Part shown: in pieces, positions 46,222-54,842 of the stretch
How the letters are laid out: each line of letters starts with the position of its first letter
Numbering within the stretch: position 1 is the first letter of the stretch
Source: Janthinobacterium sp.
Lineage (GTDB): Bacteria > Pseudomonadota > Gammaproteobacteria > Burkholderiales > Burkholderiaceae_D
Direction of reading: 5' to 3'
NCBI GenBank assembly: GCA_003133225.1
Contig: PKWL01000120.1
Span: 1-64,000, forward strand
DNA: 64,000 nucleotides
Translations under genes and position numbers: made by a program
Notes under the pieces: generated by a model
What the model saw: only the letters and a program-made list of their open reading frames with translations
What the model was told of the DNA's origin: nothing
The model's database searches: none

Positions 46222-47163
46222 ATGGCTAGCACCAACGTTAGCAGATCTGCGGAGGGGGTGGCCGGGGTGCGTGCGATCGAGACGCTAAAGCCTGCGAGTG
46301 AGCGCATCATCTCCGATCCCTACGCCAGGGCCTTGATACGTGGCGGCCTCATGTTCTCCATCAGCAAGTGGATCATCGAATCGGGCTGGTACGAGCGCAT
46401 GGTTCCTGGCGCGCTTGCCTTCATCATCGGGCGCGAGCGCTACATCGACGACTACCTCAAGGCGTGCCTTGGCGAGGGTTTGGACCAAGTCGTCATCTTG
46501 GGCGCCGGGTTCGATACGCGCGCCTACCGTATTTCTGGGGTTGAGCGCACGCGTGTGTTTGAGGTCGACCAACCAGCGACGCAAGCGGTCAAGCTTGAGC
46601 GGTTGCGGAAGGTCGTCCATCCGCTGCCGACCCACGTCACCTTTGTCCCCGCTGATCTCAACTCGCAAGCGCTCGGCGAGCGCCTGGAAAGCAGCGGCTA
46701 CGACGAGCACGATAAGACTCTGTTCATTTGGCAGGGGGTGACCTACTTCCTGACGCCGGAAGGCATCGATAGCACCTTAGCGTTCATCGCGAACCATTCC
46801 GGCCCGAACAGCGCTGTGATCTTCGACTACGTCTACAACGAGACACTGCACACCACGAGTCAAGGTTACGGTAAAGCGCTTGCCCGAGCGGGGAAGGTCA
46901 GCGGCGAGTCGTATGTGTTTGGGATCGATCGCGGGCGGGCCGGGCTCTTCCTTGCTCAGAGGGGCTTTTGCGATGTGCTCGACGTCCCTCTTGAGGACGT
47001 GAAGTTGAAGTACTTCACAGGGTCGAATGCGGCGCGCCCGATGGTCACGGGCGCAATCGCGATTGCGTCGGCCAGAGTATGTGGAGCCAGCGACGGCCCC
47101 GTGGGTCCTGCCCACCAAGCGGATCGAGCAGACAAGCCGACGGGCACGGCAAACTCGGGCTGA
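46222..47163 (+). CDS. SAM-dependent methyltransferase, LCM/TIGR00027 family
   Basis: This 313-residue cytoplasmic class I methyltransferase belongs to the leucine carboxyl methyltransferase-like group (PF04072). The SAM site is QVVILGAGFDTRAYRI, followed by acidic motif VFEVDQPATQAVKLERL and later TLFIWQGVTYFLTPEGI, all in family order. GAAGGAGGAGGAGACAA upstream of ATG is a near-ideal ribosome site, suggesting high translation. The last ~25 residues (GPAHQADRADKPTGTANSG) are low-complexity and could be an extension past the usual end. The methyl acceptor is unknown. There are no polyketide or natural-product genes next to it. Confidence 0.88.
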   Translation: MASTNVSRSAEGVAGVRAIETLKPASERIISDPYARALIRGGLMFSISKWIIESGWYERMVPGALAFIIGRERYIDDYLKACLGEGLDQVVILGAGFDTRAYRISGVERTRVFEVDQPATQAVKLERLRKVVHPLPTHVTFVPADLNSQALGERLESSGYDEHDKTLFIWQGVTYFLTPEGIDSTLAFIANHSGPNSAVIFDYVYNETLHTTSQGYGKALARAGKVSGESYVFGIDRGRAGLFLAQRGFCDVLDVPLEDVKLKYFTGSNAARPMVTGAIAIASARVCGASDGPVGPAHQADRADKPTGTANSG

Positions 47164-47742
47164 AGCGGACCGCGAGGCAACTTGCAGCTCACCGGCAGCA
47201 CGTTGGGCACATAGCCGTCGGCATGTTTTTCGGTTGCAGGTCGTCTATTTGAGTTTCCCGAAGCCGTCCCGTCGTTTGCGCAAACCTCGCATAAAGCCGT
47301 GCAAGTGCGCAGCTTAAGGTCGCGGCCGGTCGCCCGTAAAATCTGAATCGCTGGCTATCAGCTCACTGCTGACGGTCACGATGGGAGTGACGCAAGAGAC
47401 CTTCTGTTTCATTGCCGTGGGCGACATCAAGATGGATTGCCGCTGTCATTTGGAGATGGTTAAGTCGGTTCTCGACCAAGGTGCCAGATCGTAGAATTGA
47501 AAAAAATGCGCCGGTTGCCGGAAGCACAACACTACCTTTTGCAGGGCGAGCCGCTGTCGCACATCAGGAACTCGACGCGTATTTTGAACGACCCGGCTCG
47601 TATTCGCGCCGCATGATTTTTGCGATGTTTGGGCCGTTACAGGAACTTCCCCATATACTTCTGGCCAATTCATGTCAGCATCCAGCCGTCCCATCTATGA
47701 ATGCGTACTTGTCATACTTCAATTTTCAACGGGAGGATTGCA
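47164..47742. other. Intergenic stretch before IS66 relic
   Basis: No supported gene. Minus-strand and plus-strand open frames (47446-47694 and 47412-47882) lack features and partly overlap the tnpA relic. A GGGAGG ribosome-like site lies just upstream of 47743. Confidence 0.5.
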
Positions 47743-47960
47743 ATGGCGAAAGATGCGCTCAGAGCGCTTTGGGCGGCACTGATTCAACAATGGCGCGAAA
47801 GTGGCTTAACGCAAAGGGCATTTGCGCAGCAACACGGCTTTTGCAGCCGGAAGGTCAGTTACTGGGTTGCGCGTTTTGCTGAGCGCAAGAGCGCCTAGTT
47901 GGTTCCCGTCAGCGTTAAGCGCGATACGCGGGGCAGCGCCAGCCAGCCTGCTTCCTGACC
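47743..47960 (+). pseudogene. IS66-family tnpA remnant
   Basis: From ATG at 47743 the frame reads KDALRALWAALIQQWRESGL, then TQRAFAQQHGFCSRKVSYW, the helix-turn-helix start of the IS66 accessory protein TnpA. A TAG after 51 codons interrupts it. The expected next element (LVPVSVKRDTRG) follows directly after the stop in the same frame, then more stops. No tnpB or tnpC is present downstream. Only one end of the element survives. Confidence 0.7.
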
Positions 47961-48055
47961 GGGTGAGTTGTTACAGCGCTCGCCATGAGGCTGCAGCCTG
48001 ATGCGGTGTGGCTGCCCGTGGCAGCGGCCGATTTGGGTCCCTATTCCGGCATATA

Positions 48056-48115
48056 TCACCTAAAAAGCAAGATCAGCACGACGATCAATACGATGGTTCC
48101 AAGGCCTATATACAT
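48056..48115 (-). CDS. 19-residue hydrophobic peptide
   Basis: A tiny frame reads MYIGLGTIVLIVVLILLFR and stops. It is a single membrane helix with a terminal arginine, and ACAGGAGACTCAC places a good ribosome site before ATG at 48115. The size and sequence resemble short single-helix membrane proteins annotated in related bacteria, sometimes with longer polar tails. It could be a truncated relative of such a protein or a real small protein. Expression is not shown. Confidence 0.45.
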   Translation of the reverse strand: MYIGLGTIVLIVVLILLFR

Positions 48116-48534
48116 GTGAGTCTCCTGTTGGGTAGGTTCGGCTTGCGATGCCAGGGTAATGTCGCTGATAAACAGGGTAGAACGTGCGTCGACCCGCGTC
48201 TGTTCGTTATCACACGCAGCAATGCGATCGAATTAGCGGCCCTTTGCACGATTTACACGGTCAGCCCCGCCTTCCTAATTTCGCGCAGCACGGCGCCTTG
48301 CTGCTCTGCTGGATTGGCACGCTACTTGATGGTCGAGCGATTGCCGGCTAACGGCGTCGAGCCGGCTGCGCACGTGTGCCGATTCCTAGTGCGGGTGACT
48401 TGACGTGGCCATCATTGCGGCTGCAGTGGGCAGAGAATAGGAAAGAAACGTGTCGCCGAGCAGTTCATCTCATGGTCACCGGACCCGCCGAGCCACGCCG
48501 CGGCGCCGAATCAATGAAATGCAGGCCATTGAAG
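48116..48534. other. Intergenic stretch, nothing recognised
   Basis: No recognisable gene. Plus-strand open frames (48008-48686) have no domain and run into the 3' end of the convergent esterase gene. Confidence 0.45.
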
Positions 48535-49938
48535 TTAATTGGCAACCCAAACAACAAGATCATCGACCGCATAGAATTGGCACCCTTGATGCTCCTTCTG
48601 GCAGGCCCCGATTGCGTTCGCGAGCGGATCGTCCCCAAGGGATGAAAAAAACCAAGCGCCATCGGGTGCAATCACAAACGCCTTAGGTTTTCGGAGCGTC
48701 AGGTATTTCTGATACCCCTTAAGACTACGTTCGCTCTGATACGGCAGTGCAGTGGCATCCTTGATTGATGCAAAATTTGTCGATGCCGGCGCTGGCGTTG
48801 GCCGAGCCCAGGTTACATAATCGTCCGCTGCGTATACCTGGCATTTCTGTGCATGTTGTTGACACATACTCAGCGCCCGTCCCAGCGGATCGAATCCGCC
48901 GTTGAACGAACCCGCCAAACCCGTCGCAGAAAGCACAAATACCTTTGGCATCGGATCGGAGAGGAATTTTTGGTAGGATTTTCGCCCCTCTTCAGTGAGA
49001 TAGGGAACGGCATCGACATCGTCCACTGCCGCAAAATTTGTCGGTGGCGGGAAGTCTGCCGGCAGGTATTCCGGATGGACGACCTTGCTGGGCAGCCCCA
49101 CTTTCGTCAGAAAAATATCCACCTTGGGTGCCCAGATTCGCAGACCTTCGGGATACCCAAGCAGATTATGGGAATCGGTCATGAAGCGCCCATAGGCGAC
49201 GAGCTCGGCCCGTCCCCCTGCCGCGGTGTAGCGATCGAACATGGCGTGCCAAACGGGAGGCGCGAACTTCGCATCGTTGTCGCCGTAAAACCAAAGCGAG
49301 GGAATGGTGGTTTGCGCCCCGTAGTATTCGGAGGTGCGCGCCAAGGTGGTCGCTGTTGAATCGCAACTGGAAATATGGGCGCCCCCTGCAAAATTGATCA
49401 GACCCTTGACCCTGGGATGATGAAGCGTGCCAAAGGCGAGCGTATTCCAGCCGCCGAAACTCTGGCCCGCCACCAACACGCGGCTTCCGTCAACATAGGG
49501 TTGCGCCGACATGAATTCGACGACCGCTCGAATATCTTTCGCGTTGCTAAGTCCTACCGCCTCCTGATTGCAGCCATCAAAGACCTGCTGACCTTCCGAC
49601 CCAGAAAACCCACGCATCATAGGCAGCGCCACCGCATACCCGCGTGACAGGAAGTAGTACGACGAAAAGGAGTATCGATATCGGGGCTCCAAATTGGGCC
49701 TATTAGTTCCCGATGCGCCATGATTCATGACCACCAGAGGAAATGGCCCGGAACCGTCCGGGGTCAGTATGGTAACTTGCAGCATGGCCGGGCGTAGGGG
49801 ATCACCGGGCACACTTAGTACCCGCTCATTCATGGACGCAGGGGGGGTAATCGAGGCCCCGGCGGCAAAAGTGGTGCATTGCGCAACAATGACGCCGAAA
49901 AGAGCAACGGCTAAGGTGGGCAGAAATTTTGGGGACAT
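48535..49938 (-). CDS. Exported alpha/beta-hydrolase with two C-terminal repeats
   Basis: This is a 467-residue protein. A signal peptide (about 1-26) leads to a dienelactone hydrolase-like alpha/beta-hydrolase domain (about 38-285): oxyanion segment PLVVMNHGASG, nucleophile elbow AGQSFGGW with Ser160, acidic residue near 220-222 (WFYGDND) and His257 (DSHNLLG). After about 300 come two tandem ~77-residue repeats: NFAAVDDVDAVPYLTEEGRK to CQVYAADDYVTWA and NFASIKDATALPYQSERSLK to CQFYAVDDLVVWV. Both have GYQKYL/SYQKFL, a KVFVL/KAFVI strand, DPLxxAxxxCQ and the CQ.YA.DD.V.W end. Each repeat has two cysteines. It probably acts in the periplasm or outside the cell. The substrate is unknown and the repeats may bind a ligand or partner. 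Confidence 0.8.
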   Translation of the reverse strand: MSPKFLPTLAVALFGVIVAQCTTFAAGASITPPASMNERVLSVPGDPLRPAMLQVTILTPDGSGPFPLVVMNHGASGTNRPNLEPRYRYSFSSYYFLSRGYAVALPMMRGFSGSEGQQVFDGCNQEAVGLSNAKDIRAVVEFMSAQPYVDGSRVLVAGQSFGGWNTLAFGTLHHPRVKGLINFAGGAHISSCDSTATTLARTSEYYGAQTTIPSLWFYGDNDAKFAPPVWHAMFDRYTAAGGRAELVAYGRFMTDSHNLLGYPEGLRIWAPKVDIFLTKVGLPSKVVHPEYLPADFPPPTNFAAVDDVDAVPYLTEEGRKSYQKFLSDPMPKVFVLSATGLAGSFNGGFDPLGRALSMCQQHAQKCQVYAADDYVTWARPTPAPASTNFASIKDATALPYQSERSLKGYQKYLTLRKPKAFVIAPDGAWFFSSLGDDPLANAIGACQKEHQGCQFYAVDDLVVWVAN

Positions 49939-50700
49939 TCTTTTGGTCTTTCTGCAAAGGGTCTTATTGAATCGAAGCTGTTCCCAAGAGTTTGCTGTTC
50001 GCCATTAGCTGCAAGCGCGCCGAGCGCCATGTCGAAAGTGGTTGAATTAGCGTCTCCACTTTGGCACGAAAATGCCGTTCCTGAAAGGGGGCGTCCATGC
50101 CATTAAGCCCTTGACGCTCAGTTGCGCCGGAGAACGCGCTCCAAGATTCGACGCACTTCCAAATAGGGAGTGAACCGTGATATTTTTCTGTCGTCAAACG
50201 CCGGTCAGCGCGAAAGCGGACATGAGTAGGGCCGCCCAGGGTAGGGACCAAGCCGTGATCACTTTTGTGCACAATTTGGATAGCAGATTTAGCCGTAACG
50301 AATGTACGGAATCAGCTGCTTGGGGCCGTCACCACTGTGCCGCCGACACGGTCTCTACGCTGTCACGGATCTTTTCGAGGCCTTCCACAAAACCGCGATG
50401 CATGAGCTATATCAGGATATTGTTCAAAAGTTCATGCAACGGGCCAGGACGAAATACAAAACACGGGCGCGGCATAAGCAGCTCAGTGCCGACTTGGCAA
50501 GATGAAGGAACAGTTGGCAGGAATGGTCGCCTATTGGCGCGGAATGGAATGGAAAGTTGAGCAGCGGGAGGCGCAGGAGGTGCGGGTTCGTGTACGGTTC
50601 TGCGAGAGGCTCAGGACGAAATTTCCCAGGCCTACTCACCATGCTTGACAGTTTTCATGAAGACGATGACCTCCACCATTCCTTTGGTAAAGCCAGTTCG
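49939..50700. other. Non-coding stretch with dispersed repeat and possible intron end
   Basis: No intact gene. Contains the second copy of the 22.3-kb repeat (50101-50141) and a candidate group II intron 3' end (50574-50640). Open frames on both strands (49964-50272, 50177-50560) have no recognised domains. Confidence 0.5.
50574..50640 (+). mobile_element. Possible group II intron 3'-end remnant
   Basis: The segment containing GTGTACGGTTCTGCGAGAGG, and after a short stem ending GGCCTACTCACC, resembles the 3' strand of domain V and the domain VI plus 3' splice site of bacterial group II introns (typical text: CGTACGGTTCTG...GCCTACTC). The matching 5' strand of domain V and the whole intron body, including the reverse transcriptase, are not seen. 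If correct, it is a truncated relic. The match is from memory of the consensus and is weak. Confidence 0.3.
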
Positions 50701-51918
50701 CTATCCCGCAACTGGACGCACCCGGCTCGCGGCGAGCTTGGCCCGCAGCCGCGCTTCGTTAGTGTCGTCCGCATTGGCGAGCGCGACACCCATACGGCGT
50801 TTGACAAAGCTTTCCGGTTTTCCAAATAAACGAAGGTCGGATTCCGGCACCTTCAGCGCCTCGGCCACACCTTCAAAAGCGACGCCGCGCGCCTCAATGC
50901 CGCCATAGATCACTGCCGAGGCGGCCGGTCGGCGCAGCGCAGTGTCAACCGGTAGGCCGAGGATCGCACGTGCGTGCAGTTCGAACTCGGACTGACGCTG
51001 AGAGGCGAGCGTGACTAGTCCGGTGTCGTGCGGACGCGGACTGACTTCAGAGAACCAAACCTGGTCGCCTTTTACGAAGAGTTCAACGCCGAAGATTCCA
51101 CGCCCGCCGAGCGCCGTCGTCACTTGGCCCGCGATCTCGCATGCGCGTTGCAGCGCCAGCGTCGGCATCGGCTGCGGTTGCCACGACTCAACATAGTCGC
51201 CGTTGACCTGAACATGCCCGATCGGTTCGCAGAAGAACGTCTCCACTGTCCCGGACACGCCGAAAGCGCGAACAGTCAATAAAGTAATTTCGTATTCGAA
51301 GTCCACAAATGCCTCGACGATCACGCGTGCCTCCTTGACGCGCCCTGACTTGAGCGCATAGTCCCAGGCCGGCTCGACATCTTGCGCTCCGCGCAGTAAC
51401 GACTGTCCCTTGCCGGACGAAGACATGACTGGCTTCACCAGGCACGGGTAGCCGATTCCAGCGTCGATGGCGGCTTGCAACGCGGCCAGGGTGTCGGCAA
51501 ACGCGTATTTCGAAGTGGGTAAGCCCAGTTCCTCGGCGGCGAGCCGGCGTATCCCTTCGCGGTTCATCGTAAGCTGGGCCGCGCGCGCGGTCGGAATCAC
51601 TTCCGCCAGCCCCTCCTTTTCGATTTCGACCAGCACGGCAGTGGCAATGGCTTCGATCTCGGGGACCACCAGATGCGGACGCTCAGCTTCGATCACCGCC
51701 CGAAGCGCCTCAGCGTCGGTCATTGATATAACGTGCGCGCGATGGGCGACCTGCATCCCAGGCGCATCGGCATAACGGTCGACGGCAATCACCTCAACCC
51801 CCAGACGCTGCAGCGCGATGATGACTTCCTTTCCCAGTTCACCGGCGCCGAGCAGCATGACTTTGGTGGCGGAAGGACTAAGTGGCGTACCAAGACGGAC
51901 AAGACAGGGAGCTGACAT
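50701..51918 (-). CDS. purT: Formate-dependent phosphoribosylglycinamide formyltransferase
   Basis: This is a 405-residue cytoplasmic ATP-grasp enzyme of purine biosynthesis that makes formylglycinamide ribonucleotide from GAR, formate and ATP. The full family sequence is visible: [61 protein letters not shown]-binding [20 protein letters not shown], and [16 protein letters not shown]. Length matches E. coli PurT (392) closely, with a slightly longer N-terminus. The start used is the ATG at 51918; an extra 15 codons upstream are open. It is unlinked to other pur genes here. Confidence 0.97.
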   Translation of the reverse strand: MSAPCLVRLGTPLSPSATKVMLLGAGELGKEVIIALQRLGVEVIAVDRYADAPGMQVAHRAHVISMTDAEALRAVIEAERPHLVVPEIEAIATAVLVEIEKEGLAEVIPTARAAQLTMNREGIRRLAAEELGLPTSKYAFADTLAALQAAIDAGIGYPCLVKPVMSSSGKGQSLLRGAQDVEPAWDYALKSGRVKEARVIVEAFVDFEYEITLLTVRAFGVSGTVETFFCEPIGHVQVNGDYVESWQPQPMPTLALQRACEIAGQVTTALGGRGIFGVELFVKGDQVWFSEVSPRPHDTGLVTLASQRQSEFELHARAILGLPVDTALRRPAASAVIYGGIEARGVAFEGVAEALKVPESDLRLFGKPESFVKRRMGVALANADDTNEARLRAKLAASRVRPVAG

Positions 51919-52329
51919 GAGGGCAGACAAGATGGTGGAATGGGGGCACCAATTGTAGCGCATGTTTCGCGAGTTGGGCGGCGCCGAGTGACGGCGCCAA
52001 ATTCAAGTTCTTTTCCAAGGCATGAGCTGGGCGTTTCGAAAATCTCAGCTTGGGGCCCGTCGTCATGCTCTCTAAACTTTCTTGCCACAATGTAGGCAAA
52101 CGGGTGCCTAATAATCAAAAGCCGGCCGCTCCGGTTCAAGTGCACAAATGCCTGCAAGCGATGCATTCAGGATGGGCGTTGGAGTCATTGAAGTCACTTC
52201 CTTGCCATCACCCGGTCAAGCGGATATGGCGTGCATAGCGGCGGCTCGCCGGGCGCAAAGAAGTCTTTTAAGTGACCGCCAGCCTGGTATATTGCAAGTT
52301 GTTGGGCGTCCACGCCACAAGGAGCGAAA
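51919..52329. other. Divergent intergenic region between purT and racemase gene
   Basis: Divergent upstream regions of both genes. A minus-strand open frame (51789-52166) overlaps purT out of frame and has no features. No PurR-like operator was recognised with confidence. Confidence 0.45.
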
Positions 52330-53028
52330 GTGAAAACCATTGGTCTACTCGGCGGCATGAGTTGGGAATCAACGGTTCCATACTACCGGCTTATTAATGA
52401 AGCGGTAAGAGATAGTCTAGGCGGGCTGCATTCTGCCAAGATTATTCTTTTCAGTGTTGACTTTCACGAAGTGGAACGTTTGCAGCACACAGGAAATTGG
52501 ACCGAGGCAGGACGACTGCTTTCTCAAGCGGGTCGTTCACTTGAATTAGCAGGTGCTGACTTTCTTGTCCTTTGCACAAACACGATGCACAAGGTCGCGC
52601 CAGAAATCGAAGCCGCGGTGGCAATTCCGCTCTTCCACATCGCAGACCCGACAGCCACCGAAATCAAACGTTCAGGATTTAAAATAATTGGACTTCTTGG
52701 AACCTGTTTCACGATGGAACAAGAATTTTATCGAAAGCGGCTGGAGGTGCTTCACGGCATCGAGGTCTTGGTTCCAGACGGGCCAGACAGGGAAGTTATT
52801 CACCGTGTCATCTACCAAGAACTTTGCCTGGGACAGGTAGTGGAGGCGTCACGTATTCAATATCGCAACATCATTAAGAAGCTTGTTGCGGCCGGCGCGG
52901 AAGCCATCATTCTTGGCTGCACTGAAATCTGTATGCTCGTTCATGCAAGCGACTCTACAGTGCCCCTCTTTGATACCACGAGCATCCATGCACGCAAGGC
53001 GGCCGAGTGGGCCATGTCGACACCATGA
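52330..53028 (+). CDS. Aspartate/glutamate racemase family protein (YgeA-like)
   Basis: This is a 232-residue cofactor-independent amino acid racemase. Both catalytic cysteines are present in context: FLVLCTNTMHKVAPEIE in the N-terminal half and AIILGCTEICMLV in the C-terminal half. The start MKTIGLLGGMSWEST, with EST and PYYRLINE following, is the family signature. The initiation codon is GTG at 52330, supported by AAGGAGCG. Aspartate, or a broader set of amino acids, may be the substrate. The protein is cytoplasmic. It is divergent from purT with about 410 bases between. Confidence 0.93.
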   Translation: MKTIGLLGGMSWESTVPYYRLINEAVRDSLGGLHSAKIILFSVDFHEVERLQHTGNWTEAGRLLSQAGRSLELAGADFLVLCTNTMHKVAPEIEAAVAIPLFHIADPTATEIKRSGFKIIGLLGTCFTMEQEFYRKRLEVLHGIEVLVPDGPDREVIHRVIYQELCLGQVVEASRIQYRNIIKKLVAAGAEAIILGCTEICMLVHASDSTVPLFDTTSIHARKAAEWAMSTP

Positions 53029-53716
53029 TGCCTGCGTTGCCGCACTACCCAACGAATGGTCAAGCCTCTGATGCCTTTAACTGGTTCAGGCCCAGTTGTA
53101 CGTTTGATACCCGGCAATAGTTGCCTGACTGGTTTAACGCAACTATGCCCGTGCAGGAGCCAGTTGGCTAGGCAGTTGTGATCGTCCCGGCGCCCGCAAT
53201 ATTAGGAATTGCGACGCCGGATTTTATAAATAAGCTGTCGCTGATCGATTGCCAAACCAGAATATGAATTGAAAGAAAATGTTGCCGAGGAGTCTATTTT
53301 ATCCAAGTTTCCGCCGGCGCCGCTACCTTCAAATATTGCCCAGCGTACTCGAAGTAAACTTGACGATTGCTGGGGCCTGCGGCCAGGAAAGCGCTCCCGG
53401 CTATCTACCGCAAGCGCCGCACCGGGCATTTTAAAAGTATTGCTTCGAGGCCATTGATGGTTCGCCACCATGTTGTCGCGATAACGCAATACAAAAATCC
53501 GTGTATTGAAACTGCTGCCCAGATATCGGTACCGGGAAGATTTCCGCCCCGAGATGACAGGGCTAAGGCACCGGCGACCAGCATCATCAAGGTCCCTTTC
53601 AAACCCGGCAACCAAAACGCAGAATTGCCTGATGCAACGAATGCCGAAGGAATCATCTGCCACAAGCGCACTTCCGGCAGAGGCTGATCTTGAGCAATAA
53701 TGATCGATCCCTTCTT
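53029..53716. other. Stretch between racemase and DJ-1 genes
   Basis: The best open frame, minus strand 53405-53671 (about 88 codons), codes two hydrophobic segments (LMMLVAGALAL and IWAAVSIHGFLYCVIATTWW) and could be a small membrane protein, but it has no ribosome site and no known family. A longer minus-strand frame at 53202-53789 overlaps it and the DJ-1 gene. Confidence 0.35.
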
Positions 53717-54613
53717 TCAGCATCCACCGTAATACCGATTTAGCAAATCGACGAACTGTAGCGCAAACGTATGGACATCCCCGGGCCAACGAGCCGACAG
53801 ATAATTGCCGTCGCGCACGACCCAGGCGGGCCGGGAATTGCCAATCCGATCACGCGCGATACCGCCGGTTTTTTTGAAATAGTCGGGCGTGCCTTTGGGG
53901 ACATCTAAGAAATCGCCGGCGCCAGCCAAGGCGCGTTTTATTTCTTGCTCGACGCCCCAAAAACCAGCCGGCTCGTTCTTTGACTCATAGTATGTCCGAT
54001 AATAATTGGCGTCCCAATACCGGACCAGGTATTTGCTGAGATACCACGCGCGCCTCTCCAATTTCCACGTCAAGGCCGTTGTCTTCCGACCATGGAGGAC
54101 GGACTGATGCGTCTTTTTGGAGACTGAGCGCGCGGCAATTAAAACGCCGTGGCAGATGGCCGCCACCGGTTTATGTTGATGTGTCTGGTCTACGGTATCG
54201 AAAAAATCAGCCACCAATTCTTGTAATGTGGGGTCTTCCAAGTATGGCCGCATCCCCTTCGCGTGACCTCCTGGCAAGAGGATGGCGTCATACTGACTGA
54301 CACTAAGATCGCTAAAACGTCGGGGCTGCAGAAATTGCCGGTCTTGTTGAAGTTCTCGATAGGCTTGCAGGCCAAATCGATCCGCTCTCAAGAATAGGCC
54401 AATACAACGAATCTTGCGCAATCCCGGAATCCATCCCCAAGGGTCCAGTCCCTCACCGCTGATCATCATCGGGTCGGCGCAGCCTCGCTTGCCATCCGCG
54501 GTCGCGAAATCGATCTCATAACCGGCGGCGCGAAAAATTTGCCAACTTACTGCTACTTCCGTGGGATCGAAGTCGCGACTGGGGATCGGTATTATAATTT
54601 TTATTAATTTCAT
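53717..54613 (-). CDS. Large DJ-1/PfpI-family amidotransferase-like protein
   Basis: This is a 298-residue cytoplasmic member of the DJ-1/PfpI superfamily. The nucleophile elbow AAICHGVLIAARS with its cysteine, the preceding YDAILLPGGHAKGM, and the N-terminal strand IPIPSRDFDPTEVAVSW with the acidic residue are all in place. It is about 70-100 residues longer than ordinary PfpI proteins, with an extra insert around residues 60-95 and a C-terminal addition after 200. The closing stretch (RPAWVVRDGNYLSARWPGDV) is typical of the type 1 glutamine amidotransferase-like group. Its role in stress or glyoxal removal is possible but not shown. No clear ribosome site precedes ATG at 54613. Confidence 0.85.
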   Translation of the reverse strand: MKLIKIIIPIPSRDFDPTEVAVSWQIFRAAGYEIDFATADGKRGCADPMMISGEGLDPWGWIPGLRKIRCIGLFLRADRFGLQAYRELQQDRQFLQPRRFSDLSVSQYDAILLPGGHAKGMRPYLEDPTLQELVADFFDTVDQTHQHKPVAAICHGVLIAARSVSKKTHQSVLHGRKTTALTWKLERRAWYLSKYLVRYWDANYYRTYYESKNEPAGFWGVEQEIKRALAGAGDFLDVPKGTPDYFKKTGGIARDRIGNSRPAWVVRDGNYLSARWPGDVHTFALQFVDLLNRYYGGC

Positions 54614-54842
54614 TTATTTTTACCAGAGCAAGATCGCATGCCGAGATTTTCGTCAATGCTTAATACGACCGTAACCGAATTCGGAATGCCGGGCAAGTTG
54701 GTTTTTGATTCTGTTTTGGTATCGGACAACTTGCGGCGTCAACGACCAATTTCGCGTTCCTCGCCTATTTTGCGCCCGGACGGCGCGGGCTTTGGGAGCA
54801 TAATTGGCGACACAGTCAGCGCAACAAGGTGAGTGCGGCAAA

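Noticed and set aside
53202-53789. A 195-codon minus-strand frame overlapping the DJ-1 gene
   Set aside because: It overlaps the end of a well-supported gene in another frame and has no family; only the inner hydrophobic frame at 53405-53671 is mentioned as a weak possibility.
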